A stretch of 64,000 nucleotides of DNA from Chiua virens. Taxonomy: Eukaryota > Basidiomycota > Agaricomycetes > Boletales > Boletaceae. The stretch lies in assembly GCA_019787685.1 (NCBI GenBank), contig JAHNUO010000012.1:496001-560000 (forward strand). The letters are read 5' to 3'. A program made the translations under genes and the position numbers. Below, one piece after another: positions 43,416 to 53,314 of this stretch; position 1 is the first letter of the stretch, and each line of letters starts with the position of its first letter. The notes below the pieces were generated by a model. That model ran no database searches. It was not told the origin of the DNA and saw only the letters and a program-made list of their open reading frames with translations.

Positions 43416-43649
43416 CTGATTGGGCAGGTCAGTTAAGTCCTCCTTTCTGGTCAAGGGTGCGCTATTTGCTTCTGCGATTGCTAGACCTTGAGTCTTTTGC
43501 AATTCGGCTTATTGGTAGCAAATGTTCCAACTACTTTTCAAACTTGGGACTTACTTGGGCCCGGTTGTGTTATTTTGTAGTAGGGGCTACGACGAGGTTG
43601 GGACTTGACAGTAGTCGATCAACGGCGAAGTTAAACAACAAAGTTCTAA

Positions 43650-44081
43650 TGAAACAACCTAGAACAACCTAGACTGTTTAAAGTTGTAGTGGTGTAATGA
43701 AGAGGGGGTTCAGTCCAGTGAAGAGGTGAAAACTCCAAGAGAACTTTGTTAGAGCTCTCTGGCTGTGATTCATGGGGTTTATATACTACATGGATGTCGG
43801 AGTTCTAATCTGAGTATGAACTACGTAGATAAGCCTAATGTATCCTATTGGATGATAAGGTGTGAATCGGTATGAGTCATAGATAAGAGCATAGCCTTGC
43901 ACTGCCGATGATGAGTCAGTGATAAGGGAAATGAAATGATAAGGGCATGTGTTGATGGATGCTGTGTTATTGTGGCAGCCAATTGGATATGATCCTTTGG
44001 ACAGCCTTGACATGAGGCGTGTATCTTTAGAATAGATCGAAAGTTGGAGTTATGAAGTGAGGAAAAGTTGATATCGTAACA
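43650..44081 (-). repeat. Complete family 2 LTR of inverted copy 2d
   Basis: 432 bp in reverse complement, from TGAAACAACC at 43650 to CGTAACA at 44081. It forms the spacer of the large inverted repeat. Confidence 0.9.
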
Positions 44082-44182
44082 GTTTCATTAGAACTTTGTT
44101 GTTTAACTTCGCCGTTGATCGACTACTGTCAAGTCCCAACCTCGTCGTAGCCCCTACTACAAAATAACACAACCGGGCCCAA

Positions 44183-44322
44183 GTAAGTCCCAAGTTTGAA
44201 AAGTAGTTGGAACATTTGCTACCAATAAGCCGAATTGCAAAAGACTCAAGGTCTAGCAATTGCAGAAGCAGATAGCGCACCCCTTGACCAGAAAGGAGAT
44301 CTTAACTGACCTGCCCAATCAG
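44183..44322 (+). other. Predicted leader intron creating the ORF1 start codon (copy 2c)
   Basis: 140 nt, GGGCCCAA|GTAAGT to CCCAATCAG|TGTCG; the A at 44182 joins TG at 44323-44324. Same arrangement as in copies 2a, 2b and 2d. Confidence 0.68.
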
Positions 44323-44888
44323 TGTCGAACCTACCCCTCTCTGCCATCGCAGCAGCATCAGAGGCTTACCCTGACCTCGTCGACGAACCCTACATCTTCG
44401 ACACAGCCTACCTTGCAGAAGTCGTCGCTCTCGAGGACCTTGATCCCGAAGACCGCACCGACACCGAAATCTTCCACGCCTTATTAGGCCACTTCTTAGG
44501 AGACGATTCTTCGCTCCCAGACTACTCTAGTGAACGAGAGTCAACCCGGTCCGACAGCCCGGAATTGAGGTATCCAACCAAGGAACCTGAGGTTAAGCGC
44601 AAATACTTTCCCGCTCCCATTCCCGAAAGAGAACCTTCCCCTTTCCCACCAGCTCCTTTGAGAGAACCATCGGAGGAAAGTTTAGGAGACCCAAACAATT
44701 GGCTCCCACCCAGAGAGATTGAGAGAAGGAACGCCAGAACGGATCTCGAGAGAAAGAGAATCCTAAGACGCTACAAAGCTACCAGAGTACCTACTCGCAT
44801 ACGTCCTTACTCCCAGTACGATCATCTCGAGTACCCTTACTTTAGGCCTCGAAACACTCTCAAAACCCCTAGGAGATACATCCAGTAG
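44323..44888 (+). CDS. Family 2 ORF1, copy 2c
   Basis: 188 codons to TAG 44886-44888, no internal Met. It differs from copy 2b at a block of sites (FLGDDSSLPDYSS; RYPTKEPEVKRKYF), some shared with copy 2a. Unknown function, Pro-rich centre and basic C-terminus as in copy 2b. Confidence 0.65.
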
Positions 44889-45158
44889 ATGCTCGCTTAT
44901 TTCATCTTCGCAGCAATCTTTGTAATCTTCCTTACGATAACTTTTGTGTTCTACCAAATCTCCAAAAACCTTATCGACTACCAAAGGTCCCTGAACTTCA
45001 GGTTTCAGTTCAACGAACACACTTTCATCTTTGCTCTTTACGCCCCCTACGAGCAACAAGAGTACCAATACCAAGCACCCCCTGTTATCAACAACACCGC
45101 TGGTCCTTGGAACGCTCCAGTAAACGCAGGTGACTGGGATAACGAATCCAACAACTAA
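44889..45158 (+). CDS. Family 2 ORF2 membrane protein, copy 2c
   Basis: 89 codons, identical in protein sequence by eye to the inverted copy. It starts directly after TAG in the same frame and is followed 2 nt later by the gag ATG at 45161. Confidence 0.65.
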   Translation: MLAYFIFAAIFVIFLTITFVFYQISKNLIDYQRSLNFRFQFNEHTFIFALYAPYEQQEYQYQAPPVINNTAGPWNAPVNAGDWDNESNN

Positions 45159-45160
45159 AT

Positions 45161-46345
45161 ATGGATTACCACACCGCACTCGGAGTCCTGAACGACACCT
45201 CTCGCACAAATGGAGATCAGCTGCAAGCCGCATTCGTCCTCGTTGCAGAACAAGCTACCCTTATCGGCGCCCTAGAAGGGCAACTCAATGCTTTACTGGT
45301 CATACCCCCACAGGCAGTCGCCTCATCTTCAAAAGTCGAAATCTTCGCAGACCCAGGGTCATATGACGGAGAAATGGCCAAATTCGAAGAATGGTGGGCC
45401 AAGATGAAAGGATGGCTCGAAGTAAACAATCTCGCCATTCCCAAAGGCTCATACAGGGCTGTACAAGCCGTACTCTCACGGCTGAAAGGAAAGAAAGCCG
45501 CGCAGTTCGCAGAAACGCGCTTAGCTAAAGGCTCCGCTCTCACATGGGCAACACTAGTACAGGACATCGAAGGGATGTTCCGACAAAACAACAAGGTCGA
45601 TTGGGCTAGATCCCAATTGGAAAATCTAAAACAAGGAACGATGAGAGTGGAAGACTATATCGTCCAATGGGAGGCTCTGTGGCTACAAGCACACATTGAT
45701 CCTACCCATGTGATAAGACTCCTTGAGGCAAACACTGCCCACTCCATCATTTACCAAATCTTCCGTGACGGACACAGGGTAGACCCCTTCCACGCCATGT
45801 ACACGGACCCCAAACACACAGAATACAAACCTGACCATGATCACGCGGTCATCACATACCTTTCCTGGATCCGAACAGCGGGAAATGCCATGGAAGCACT
45901 AAATTACGTGCGACCAGACTGCTATAAAAAGTACAAGGATCCCAATGCTATGGACATTGGCCAAGCCACTTACGCCGAAAGAGACGAAGATGGCTGGTTC
46001 ACAGGAAAAGAAGTCAGAGCATTTGGACAGAAGAAGTCCAACAATAACAAATGCTACAATTGCGGCGGTGCAGGTCACAGAACCAACGAATGCACCAAAC
46101 CCAAAAACCAGTGCAATGAATGCAAGTGGTACGGCGGATCTCATAAGACGCAATGTTCGCGCAAAGTCCGCTCGACAAACAAGGAAGAGAAGAAGACAAT
46201 ATCTTCTACTTCCACCACTTCCCCATCTGTACCGGCTAAAGACCCCTTTGCCGCCATCCGAGGGATGTCCCCTGAGGAAGTTCAAGCATACTACTTTGAC
46301 ATGTATGAAAACAAGAACGGAAAGGGAAAAGGCAAGGCGAACTGA
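45161..46345 (+). CDS. gag: Family 2 gag, intact, copy 2c
   Basis: 394 codons. The N-terminal part contains a helical stretch (LVAEQATLIGALEGQLNAL), then the capsid region (FEEWWAKMKGWLEVNN to ALNYVRPDCYKKYKDPNAMD). The CCHC knuckle CYNCGGAGHRTNEC starts near residue 297, followed by CNECKWYGGSHKTQC. It forms virus-like particles in related elements and binds RNA through the knuckle. The last codons contain the slippery GGGAAAA at 46324-46330, in the phase needed for a -1 shift to pol. No lesions. Confidence 0.9.
   Translation: MDYHTALGVLNDTSRTNGDQLQAAFVLVAEQATLIGALEGQLNALLVIPPQAVASSSKVEIFADPGSYDGEMAKFEEWWAKMKGWLEVNNLAIPKGSYRAVQAVLSRLKGKKAAQFAETRLAKGSALTWATLVQDIEGMFRQNNKVDWARSQLENLKQGTMRVEDYIVQWEALWLQAHIDPTHVIRLLEANTAHSIIYQIFRDGHRVDPFHAMYTDPKHTEYKPDHDHAVITYLSWIRTAGNAMEALNYVRPDCYKKYKDPNAMDIGQATYAERDEDGWFTGKEVRAFGQKKSNNNKCYNCGGAGHRTNECTKPKNQCNECKWYGGSHKTQCSRKVRSTNKEEKKTISSTSTTSPSVPAKDPFAAIRGMSPEEVQAYYFDMYENKNGKGKGKAN
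46324..46330 (+). promoter_or_regulatory. Predicted -1 ribosomal frameshift site, gag to pol (copy 2c)
   Basis: G GGA AAA in the gag frame fits the X XXY YYZ rule. It ends 12 nt before the gag TGA. The pol frame is -1 to gag, open here and lacks an ATG. The heptamer is present in all copies. Confidence 0.65.
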
Positions 46346-49300
46346 GTAAACTGGGATCTCACGTTCGCACTACCCTTCCAAAAGAACATGAAAACTCTGT
46401 CTCTTTAAAGTTTGATTTTACCTATTCAGAAATACCTCCCTGGCAAGAGGATAAACTACCCAAATCACCAAAAACAACAGAAAACGAAAGCGTTGACAGC
46501 GTCTCTGCGGAGCGCGGCGGACACGATAATTCCGTGCTTAATTCTGTCACAAAACAAATCCCCGATGGGTCTTTCATTAGATCTACATCGGTAGAAAAAG
46601 AAATAGTATTACCAATTTTGGTATCCCCAGTAAACCAAATTGGCTATGTTGGAGCAAAAGCGCTTTTAGATAGTGGAGCTAACGCGATCTTCATACACGA
46701 GGACTACGTCGCTAAGCATAAACTTCCCACTTACGCGCTACCCCATGCTATACAAGTCTTCAATGTCGACGGAACCAAGAATCAAGCTGGCTCCATAACT
46801 CACGCCACACGAATCCTAGTTGATTACAAAGGTCACAGGGAAATAGTGGATGCCGAAATTACCAACCTTGGAAAGAACGACCTTATCCTCGGATTCACAT
46901 GGTTAAAGCACCACAATCCCCATATAGACTGGAACACAGGATCAGTTGTAATGCGGAGATGTCCAGAATCATGTCATTCTCAAGAAGAAGACGATTTCTT
47001 GGATTCCATTATCGCAGAAGAACTCAAATATGCAAACTCTATCGCGGAATCCCGCATTTTTACCGCAAACATGGAAACTCCACCTTCTCCTCCTAAGGAA
47101 CGCACTCTTGAAGAGATGGTCCCACAAGAATATATGAAATATGCTAAAGTATTTGGAAAAACGGAGTCTGAAAGGATACCATTATGCAAACCATGGGATC
47201 ACAGCATTGACCTAAAAGAGTCTTTCGTTCCAAAGAAGGGTCGCTTAATACCCCTCTCTGTCACAGAACAAGAGGAGGTCTCCGCATTCATTGATGACCA
47301 ATTAAAGAAAGGTTACATCAGACCCTCTAAGTCCGAACAGACATCTCCGGTCTTCTTCGTCCCAAAGAAAGATGGAAAGAAGCGCATGGTCCAGGACTAC
47401 CGATACCTAAACGAACATACAAGCAAAAATAACTATCCCTTACCGCTCATATCGCAGCTTGTGGATAAACTAAAAGACGCAAAGCTATTTACAAAAATGG
47501 ATCTTCGATGGGGATACAATAATGTACGCATCAAAGAAGGCGACGAATGGAAAGCAGCATTTGTCTGTCACCGCGGGTCTTTCGAACCCATCGTCATGTA
47601 CTTCGGATTATGTAACTCTCCAGCAACGTTTCAAACCATGATGAACGAAATCTTTGCCGATATGAATGGCGTCGTTGTCGTCTACATCGATGACCTTATG
47701 ATCTTTACAGACACCGATGATTATGAAACTCATGACAAAATCGTACTCGAAGTGCTTAAACGCCTCGAAGAGAACGATCTATATGTAAAACCAGAAAAAT
47801 GCTTCTTTCGCGTAAAAGAAGTCGACTTCCTTGGAATGATCGTGGGAACTGATGGAATAAAAATGGACAATGAGAAAACTAAAGCGGTCGCTGAATGGCC
47901 CACTCCCACCTCAGTCAAACACATCAGAAGTTTCCTCGGACTTGCCAACTTCTATCGCAGATTCATTAAAGATTATGGAAAAATAGCACGACCTTTACAT
48001 GATCTTACTAAAAAGGATCAGAAATTCAAATAGACCTTCGCTTGTGACGAAGCATTCACTATGCTTAAAAAGGCTTTTACGACAGCCCCTATCCTTGCTT
48101 ATCCGGATCAGAATGCCAAATATCGCTTAGAATGCGATTCATCGGATTTCGCTACAGGAGCAGTTCTATCTTTAGAAAAAGAAGGACTTTGGCACCCAGT
48201 CGCTTACAATAGCCACTCTATGACACCAGAAGAACGAAATTACCCAATAGCTGATAAAGAAATGCTCTCGGTTATCCGTTCTCTAGAACTATGGCGCCAC
48301 TATCTTGAGGGTGCAAATTATGAATTTGAAATATGGAATGACCACCAGAACCTTACGTGGTTTATGACACGCCAAGATCTTAACCGAAGACAAGCGAGAT
48401 GGGCGCAATACCTCTCACGTTTTAACTTCACTTGGCACCACAAGGCTGGAGTCACTATGGGAAAAGCAGATGCACTAAGCAGAAGAGAAGATCACATGAT
48501 CGGAATCGAAGATGATAACAAAGGAATCCTTCTCATGGATCCATCTAAGATCAGATCAGCCGTCACTCTCCTATACAACGGAGATCAATTTCTATCTGAC
48601 GTACAACATGAAACTATGAAACTATCACCAAATGCCATGAAACATCTTACCTCCATCGGATATAAAGTCGAGGACGCCTTCCTTAGAAAGGGGGATAGAA
48701 TCTTCATTCCGGAGGCACTACGCACCAAATCAATAACCATGTTTCATGACACACCGGAAGCAGGACACCCCGGTTATGACAAAACTTTAGAACTTCTATC
48801 ACGAACCTACATTTGGCCTCGAATGAACGAAGAAGTCAAAAATTATGTATCACACTGCGAAAGATGCGCTCGCTTCAAGGGTTCTAATCAGAAAACAGCA
48901 GGACTCCTGCAACCCTTAGAAACACCGTCATTACCATGGGAAGATATCTCAGCAGATTTCATTACAGATCTCCCGCTCTCACACTCTTATGATTCCATTC
49001 TCACGGTTGTGGATCGATTCTCTAAAGAAGTTGAATTCATACCCTGCCACAAAACGTGCACATCTATGGATCTCGCTAAACTATATCTCTCACACATATG
49101 GAAACACCATGGCCTCCCTAAAACCATCATCTCAGATAGAGGACCACAATTCGCTTCCCAACTTATGAAAGATATATGCTCAGGGTTAAAAATAACACCC
49201 AAACTAAGCACCGCACATCACCCGCAAACAGACGGACAATCGGAACGGATGAACCGAGAAGTGCAGCAATACCTTCGCATGTTCTGTGCTGAGAAAGATA

Positions 49301-50187
49301 ACACATGGGTCGATTGGCTCCCTCTCGCACAATTCTCATACAACAGCAAGAAACACACTGCCACTAAATTCTCACCATTCGAAATAACACGTTCCTACGT
49401 CCCTAGAATGGGAATTATGCCACAATCTATGAAAAACCCGGCTGCTCAGAACTTCATCACGGATTTTTCCGAGGTTCTAGAACAAACCAAATCTAATATA
49501 GATAAAGCCGCGGAAAATATGAAAAACATTGCAGATAGATCCAGAATAACACCCCCTTCCTATTCGGTTGGCGATAAAGTCTGGCTCTCTACTACAAATC
49601 TAAAAATAAAACAACATCCAAAATTCACAGACAAGTGGATTGGACCCTATGACATAATCTCTATGCACAGTCCGAATGCTTTAAAGCTTCGACTCCCACG
49701 CACTATGCGAATACACCCAGTCGTAAACATTTCTCAGGTCAAACCTTATAAGGAACATCTACCAGAACAGCCGGTTTACAAACCGCGACCTGTCGTAATC
49801 GGAGATGACCGAGAAGAAGAATTCGAAGCGGACTACATTGTTGATTCCCGAATGAAGGGACGACGCTTAGAATATCTCATACACTGGAAAGGTTATGATG
49901 ATGACGAAAGAACTTGGGAACCACTAAAGAATCTAAAGAATGCACCAGATCTCATATCTGACTTCCACGAAGCACATCCAGATGCCCCAAGAAAACTAAA
50001 AGTCACACAAACCGAATTTAACTCTATGTTCCGAACCTATGACGATAAAACTTCACACGAAGATGAGGATAGTCTCCATCGTCTCAATTATGAAACAGAT
50101 CATTCGGAGTCTGATCATCAGAAGGGGGATAGTGTTACGATATCAACTTTTCCTCACTTCATAACTCCAACTTTCGATCTATTCTAA
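46331..50187 (+). pseudogene. pol: Family 2 pol, copy 2c, one nonsense codon
   Basis: Matches the intact pol of copy 2b almost throughout. A single stop, TAG at 48031-48033, replaces the Trp codon TGG of copy 2b (FEWTFTCDEAF region between RT and RNase H). Upstream are protease and RT with YIDD intact; downstream are RNase H, the zinc finger, the integrase D-D-E core and chromodomain, all open to 50187. A truncated protease-RT could be made, but integrase would need readthrough or reinitiation. The C-terminus again lies inside the 3' LTR. Confidence 0.9.
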
Positions 50188-50563
50188 AGATACACGCCTC
50201 ATGTCAAGGCTGTCCAAAGGATCATATCCAATTGGCTGCCACAATAACACAGCATCCATCAACACATTCCCTTATCATTTCATTTCCCTTATCACTGACT
50301 CATCATCGGCAGTGCAAGGCTATGCTCTTATCTATGACTCATACCGATTCACACCTTATCATCCAATAGGATACATTAGGCTTATCTACGTAGTTCATAC
50401 TCAGATTAGAACTCCGATATCCATGTAGTATATAAACCCCATGAATTACAGCCAGAGAGCTCTAACAAAGTTCTCTTGGAGTTTTCGCCTCTTCACTGGA
50501 CTGAACCCCCTCTTCACTACACCACTACAACTTTAACAGTCAAGGTTGTTCTAGGTTGTTTCA
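50133..50563 (+). repeat. 3' LTR of copy 2c (431 bp)
   Basis: Preceded by the purine tract AGAAGGGGGATAG. Ends GTTGTTTCA before the GGCAG duplication. Confidence 0.92.
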
Positions 50564-52882
50564 GGCAGTGCAAGGCTATGCTCTTATCTATGACTCATAA
50601 CGATTCACACCTTATCATCCAATAGGATACATTAGGCTTATCTACGTAGTTCATACTCAGATTAGAACCCCGATATCCATGTAGTATATAAACCCCATGA
50701 ATCACAGCCAGAGAGCTCTAACAAAGTTCTCTTGGAGTTTTCGCCTCTTCACTGGACTGAACCCCCTCTTCACTACACCACTACAACTTTAACAGTCTAG
50801 GTTGTTCTAGGTTGTTTCAAACTCCTCGTTCGACTCTTCAGCGCACCACGTATCAAGTGGTGGTTGTTTGAGTTATCGCAGCCACTTGGTACTTGGCGCT
50901 TTTGCGGCTACGCTAGGTCCTACCCGGAACTATCGTAACAGGCACCCTGTCGCCTATAATAGCCACTCTATGACACCAGAAGAACGAAACTATCCAATAG
51001 CCAATAAAGAAATGCTTTCGGTTATTTGCTCTCTAGAACTATGGCGCCACTATCTTGAGGGTGCAAAATATGAATTTGAAATATGGAATGACCACCAGAA
51101 CCTTACGTGGTTTATGACATGCCAAGATCTTAATCGAAGACAAGCGAGATGGGCACAATATCTCTCACGTTTTAACTTCACTTGGCACCACAAGGCTGGA
51201 GTCACTATGGGAAAAGCAGACACTTTAAGCAGGAGGGAGGACCACATGATCGGAATTGAAGATGATAACAAAGGAATCCTACTCATGGATCCATCTAAGA
51301 TCAGATCAGCCATCACTCTCCTATATAACGGAGACCAATTCCTAAACGACATACAACATGAAACTATGAAATTATCTCCAAATGCCATGAAACATCTATT
51401 ATCTATCAGATATACAGTCGAGGATGCCTTCCTTAGAAAGGGGGATAAGATCTTCATTCCCGATCCATTACGAACCAAATGCATCACTATGTTTCATGAC
51501 ACACCCGAAGCTGGACATCCCGGTTACGACAAAACTTTAGAACTTCTATCTCAAACCTATGTTTGGCCTCGAATAAACGAAGAAGTCAAAAATTATGTCT
51601 CACATTGTGAAAGATGTGCCCATTTCAAAGGTTCCAACCAAAAAACAGCAGGATTACTGCAACCCTTAGAAACACCATCACTACCATGGGAAGATATCTC
51701 AGCAGATTTCATCACAGATCTCCCACTTTCACACTCCTATGATTCCATTCTCACAGTCATAGATCGCTTCTCTAAAGAAGTCGAATTCATTCCCTGCCAC
51801 AAAACGTGTACATCTATGGATCTCGCTAAACTATATCTCTCACACATATGGAAACACCATGGCCTCCCGAAAACTATCATATCAGACAGAGGACCACAAT
51901 TCGCTTCCCAACTTATGAAAGATATATGCTCAGGATTAAAAATAACTCCTAAACTAAGCACTGCACATCATCCACAAACAGACGGACAATCTGAACAAAT
52001 GAACCGAGAAGTGCAGCAATATCTTCGCATGTTCTGTCCAGAGAAAGATAACACATGGGTCGACTGGCTCCCTCTAGCACAATTCTCATACAACAGCAAG
52101 AAACATGCTGCTACTAAATTCTCACCATTCGAAATCACACATTCTTACGTCCCTAGGATGGGAATTATGCCACAACCTATGAAAAACCCGGCTGCTCAGA
52201 ACTACATTACGGATTTCTCCAAAGTTCTAGAACAAACCAAATCTAATATAGACAAAGCTGCGGAACATATGAAAAACATTGCAGATAGATCAAGATCAGA
52301 ACCACCCTCTTACTCTATTGGCAATAAGGTCTGGCTCTCTACAGCAAACCTAAAAATAAAACAACACCCCAAATTCACTGACAAGTGGATTGGACCTTAT
52401 GACATAATATCCATGCACGGTCCAAATGCTCTAAAGCTTCAACTCCCATGTACTATGAGAATACACCCAGTCGTAAATATTTCTCAGGTCAAACCTTATA
52501 AGGAGCATCTCCCAGAACAGCCAGTCTACAAACCACGCCCTGTCGTAATCGGAGATGACTGAGAAGAAGAATTCGAAGCAGACTACATTGTCAATTCCTG
52601 AATGAAGGGACGCCACTTAGAATATCTCATACACTGGAAAGGTTATGATGATGACAAAAGAACTTGGGAACCATTAAAGAATCTGAAAAACGCACCAGAT
52701 CTCATATCAGATTTCCACGAAGCACATCCAGATGCCCCAAGAAAACTAAAAGTCACACAAACCGAATTTAACTCCATGTTTCATACATATGACGATAAAA
52801 CAAAAACTGAAGATGAGGATGGTCTCCATCGTCTCAATTATGAAACAGATCATCCGGAGTTTGATCATCAGAAGGGGGATAG

Positions 52883-53314
52883 TGTTACGATATCAACTTG
52901 TCCTCACTTCACAATTCCAACCTTCAACTTATTCTAAAGATATACGCCTCATGTCAAGGCTGTCCTAAGGATCATATCCGATTGGCTGCCACAATAACAC
53001 AACATCCATCACCTCATGCCCTTATCTATTTCATTTCCCTTATCACTGACTCATCACCAGCAGTGCAAGGCTATGCTCTTATCTATGACTCATATCTATT
53101 CACACCTTATCATCCAATAGGATACATTATGCTTATCTACGTAGTTCATACTCAGTTTAGAACTCCGAAATCCATGTAGTATATAAACCCCATGAATTGA
53201 GACCAGAGAGCTCTAACAAAGTTCTCTTGGAGTTTTTGCCTCTTCACTGGACTGAACCCCCTCTTCACTCAACCACTACACTTTAACAGTCTAGTTTTGT
53301 TCTAGGTTGTTTCA
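52883..53314 (+). repeat. 3' LTR of copy 2a (432 bp)
   Basis: Differs from the 5' LTR at 28315 at only a few positions by eye (for example T/G near the start). Followed by the GGTTT duplication and the rest of the transposase intron. Confidence 0.92.

Larger units (their letters stand above)
40771..44081 (-). mobile_element. Inverted 5' fragment of a further family 2 element (copy 2d)
   Basis: On the minus strand it runs from a complete 5' LTR (44081-43650) through ORF1, ORF2 and gag and stops inside protease at 40771 (after RRCPES). Its LTR terminus TGTTACG abuts GTTTCATTAG of copy 2c. ORF1 details (IGETTPLSDYSS) resemble copy 2b rather than copy 2c, so it is not a simple foldback of copy 2c. 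No second LTR or TSD is seen at the truncated end. Confidence 0.88.
40464..50563 (+). mobile_element. Ty3/gypsy chromovirus, family 2, copy 2c, with an inverted family 2 fragment in its 5' LTR
   Basis: Outer ends are family 2 LTR termini with TSD GGCAG. The 5' LTR keeps only its first 307 bp (40464-40770) and last 6 bp (GTTTCA, 44082-44087). Between them is an inverted 3.3-kb piece of another family 2 copy. The rest (44088-50563) is a full internal region and a 3' LTR at 50133-50563. It is the innermost full insertion of the nest. Confidence 0.9.
33902..50819 (+). mobile_element. Ty3/gypsy chromovirus, family 2, copy 2b
   Basis: 5' LTR 33902-34332; the 3' LTR starts at 40284 and is completed at 50569-50819, with copy 2c inserted between. 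TSD AACTC. Unnested length is about 6.8 kb. Pol is fully open, but gag has lost about 94 nt. It sits in the family 1 solo LTR. Confidence 0.93.
40284..50819 (+). repeat. 3' LTR of copy 2b, split by copy 2c
   Basis: Parts 40284-40463 and 50569-50819. The polypurine tract AGAAGGGGGATAG abuts the start. GGCAG at 40459-40463 is repeated at 50564-50568. Confidence 0.9.
33283..50940 (+). repeat. Solo LTR of family 1 inside copy 2a, itself split by copy 2b
   Basis: Parts 33283-33901 and 50825-50940 join to about 735 bp, matching the family 1 LTR (TGTTACAATTTC... to ...CGTAACA). TSD GGCAC lies at 33278-33282 and 50941-50945. It interrupts copy 2a pol within RNase H. AACTC at 33897-33901 is repeated at 50820-50824 around the inner copy 2b. 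Confidence 0.9.
30998..52937 (+). pseudogene. pol: Family 2 pol, copy 2a (split by a solo LTR and a family 1 LTR block)
   Basis: Segments are about 30998-31631, 32071-33282 and 50946-52937. Protease: ALLDSGANTIFIH, then a 1-nt deletion near 31482. RT: QTSPVFFVPKKDGKKRM and YINDLMIF, where the second catalytic Asp pair reads ND instead of DD. RNase H, a zinc finger and an integrase core (SDRGPQF, DGQSEQMNRE) continue after the LTR block. TGA codons at 52559-52561 and 52600-52602 sit before the chromodomain (YLIHWKGYDDDKRTWEPL). The C-terminus runs into the 3' LTR. Many lesions; certainly inactive. Confidence 0.88.
28315..53314 (+). mobile_element. Ty3/gypsy chromovirus, family 2, copy 2a (degraded; host of deeper insertions)
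   Basis: LTRs at 28315-28746 and 52883-53314 (432 bp each, only a handful of differences by eye), with TSD GGTTT at 28310-28314 and 53315-53319, inside intron 1 of the pogo transposase. Unnested length is about 6.9 kb. Order: ORF1, ORF2, gag, pol. It carries a solo LTR at 31632-32065 and a family 1 LTR block at 33283-50940. Several nonsense codons and frameshifts make it dead, and its proteins diverge more from copies 2b and 2c than those do from each other. Confidence 0.93.
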
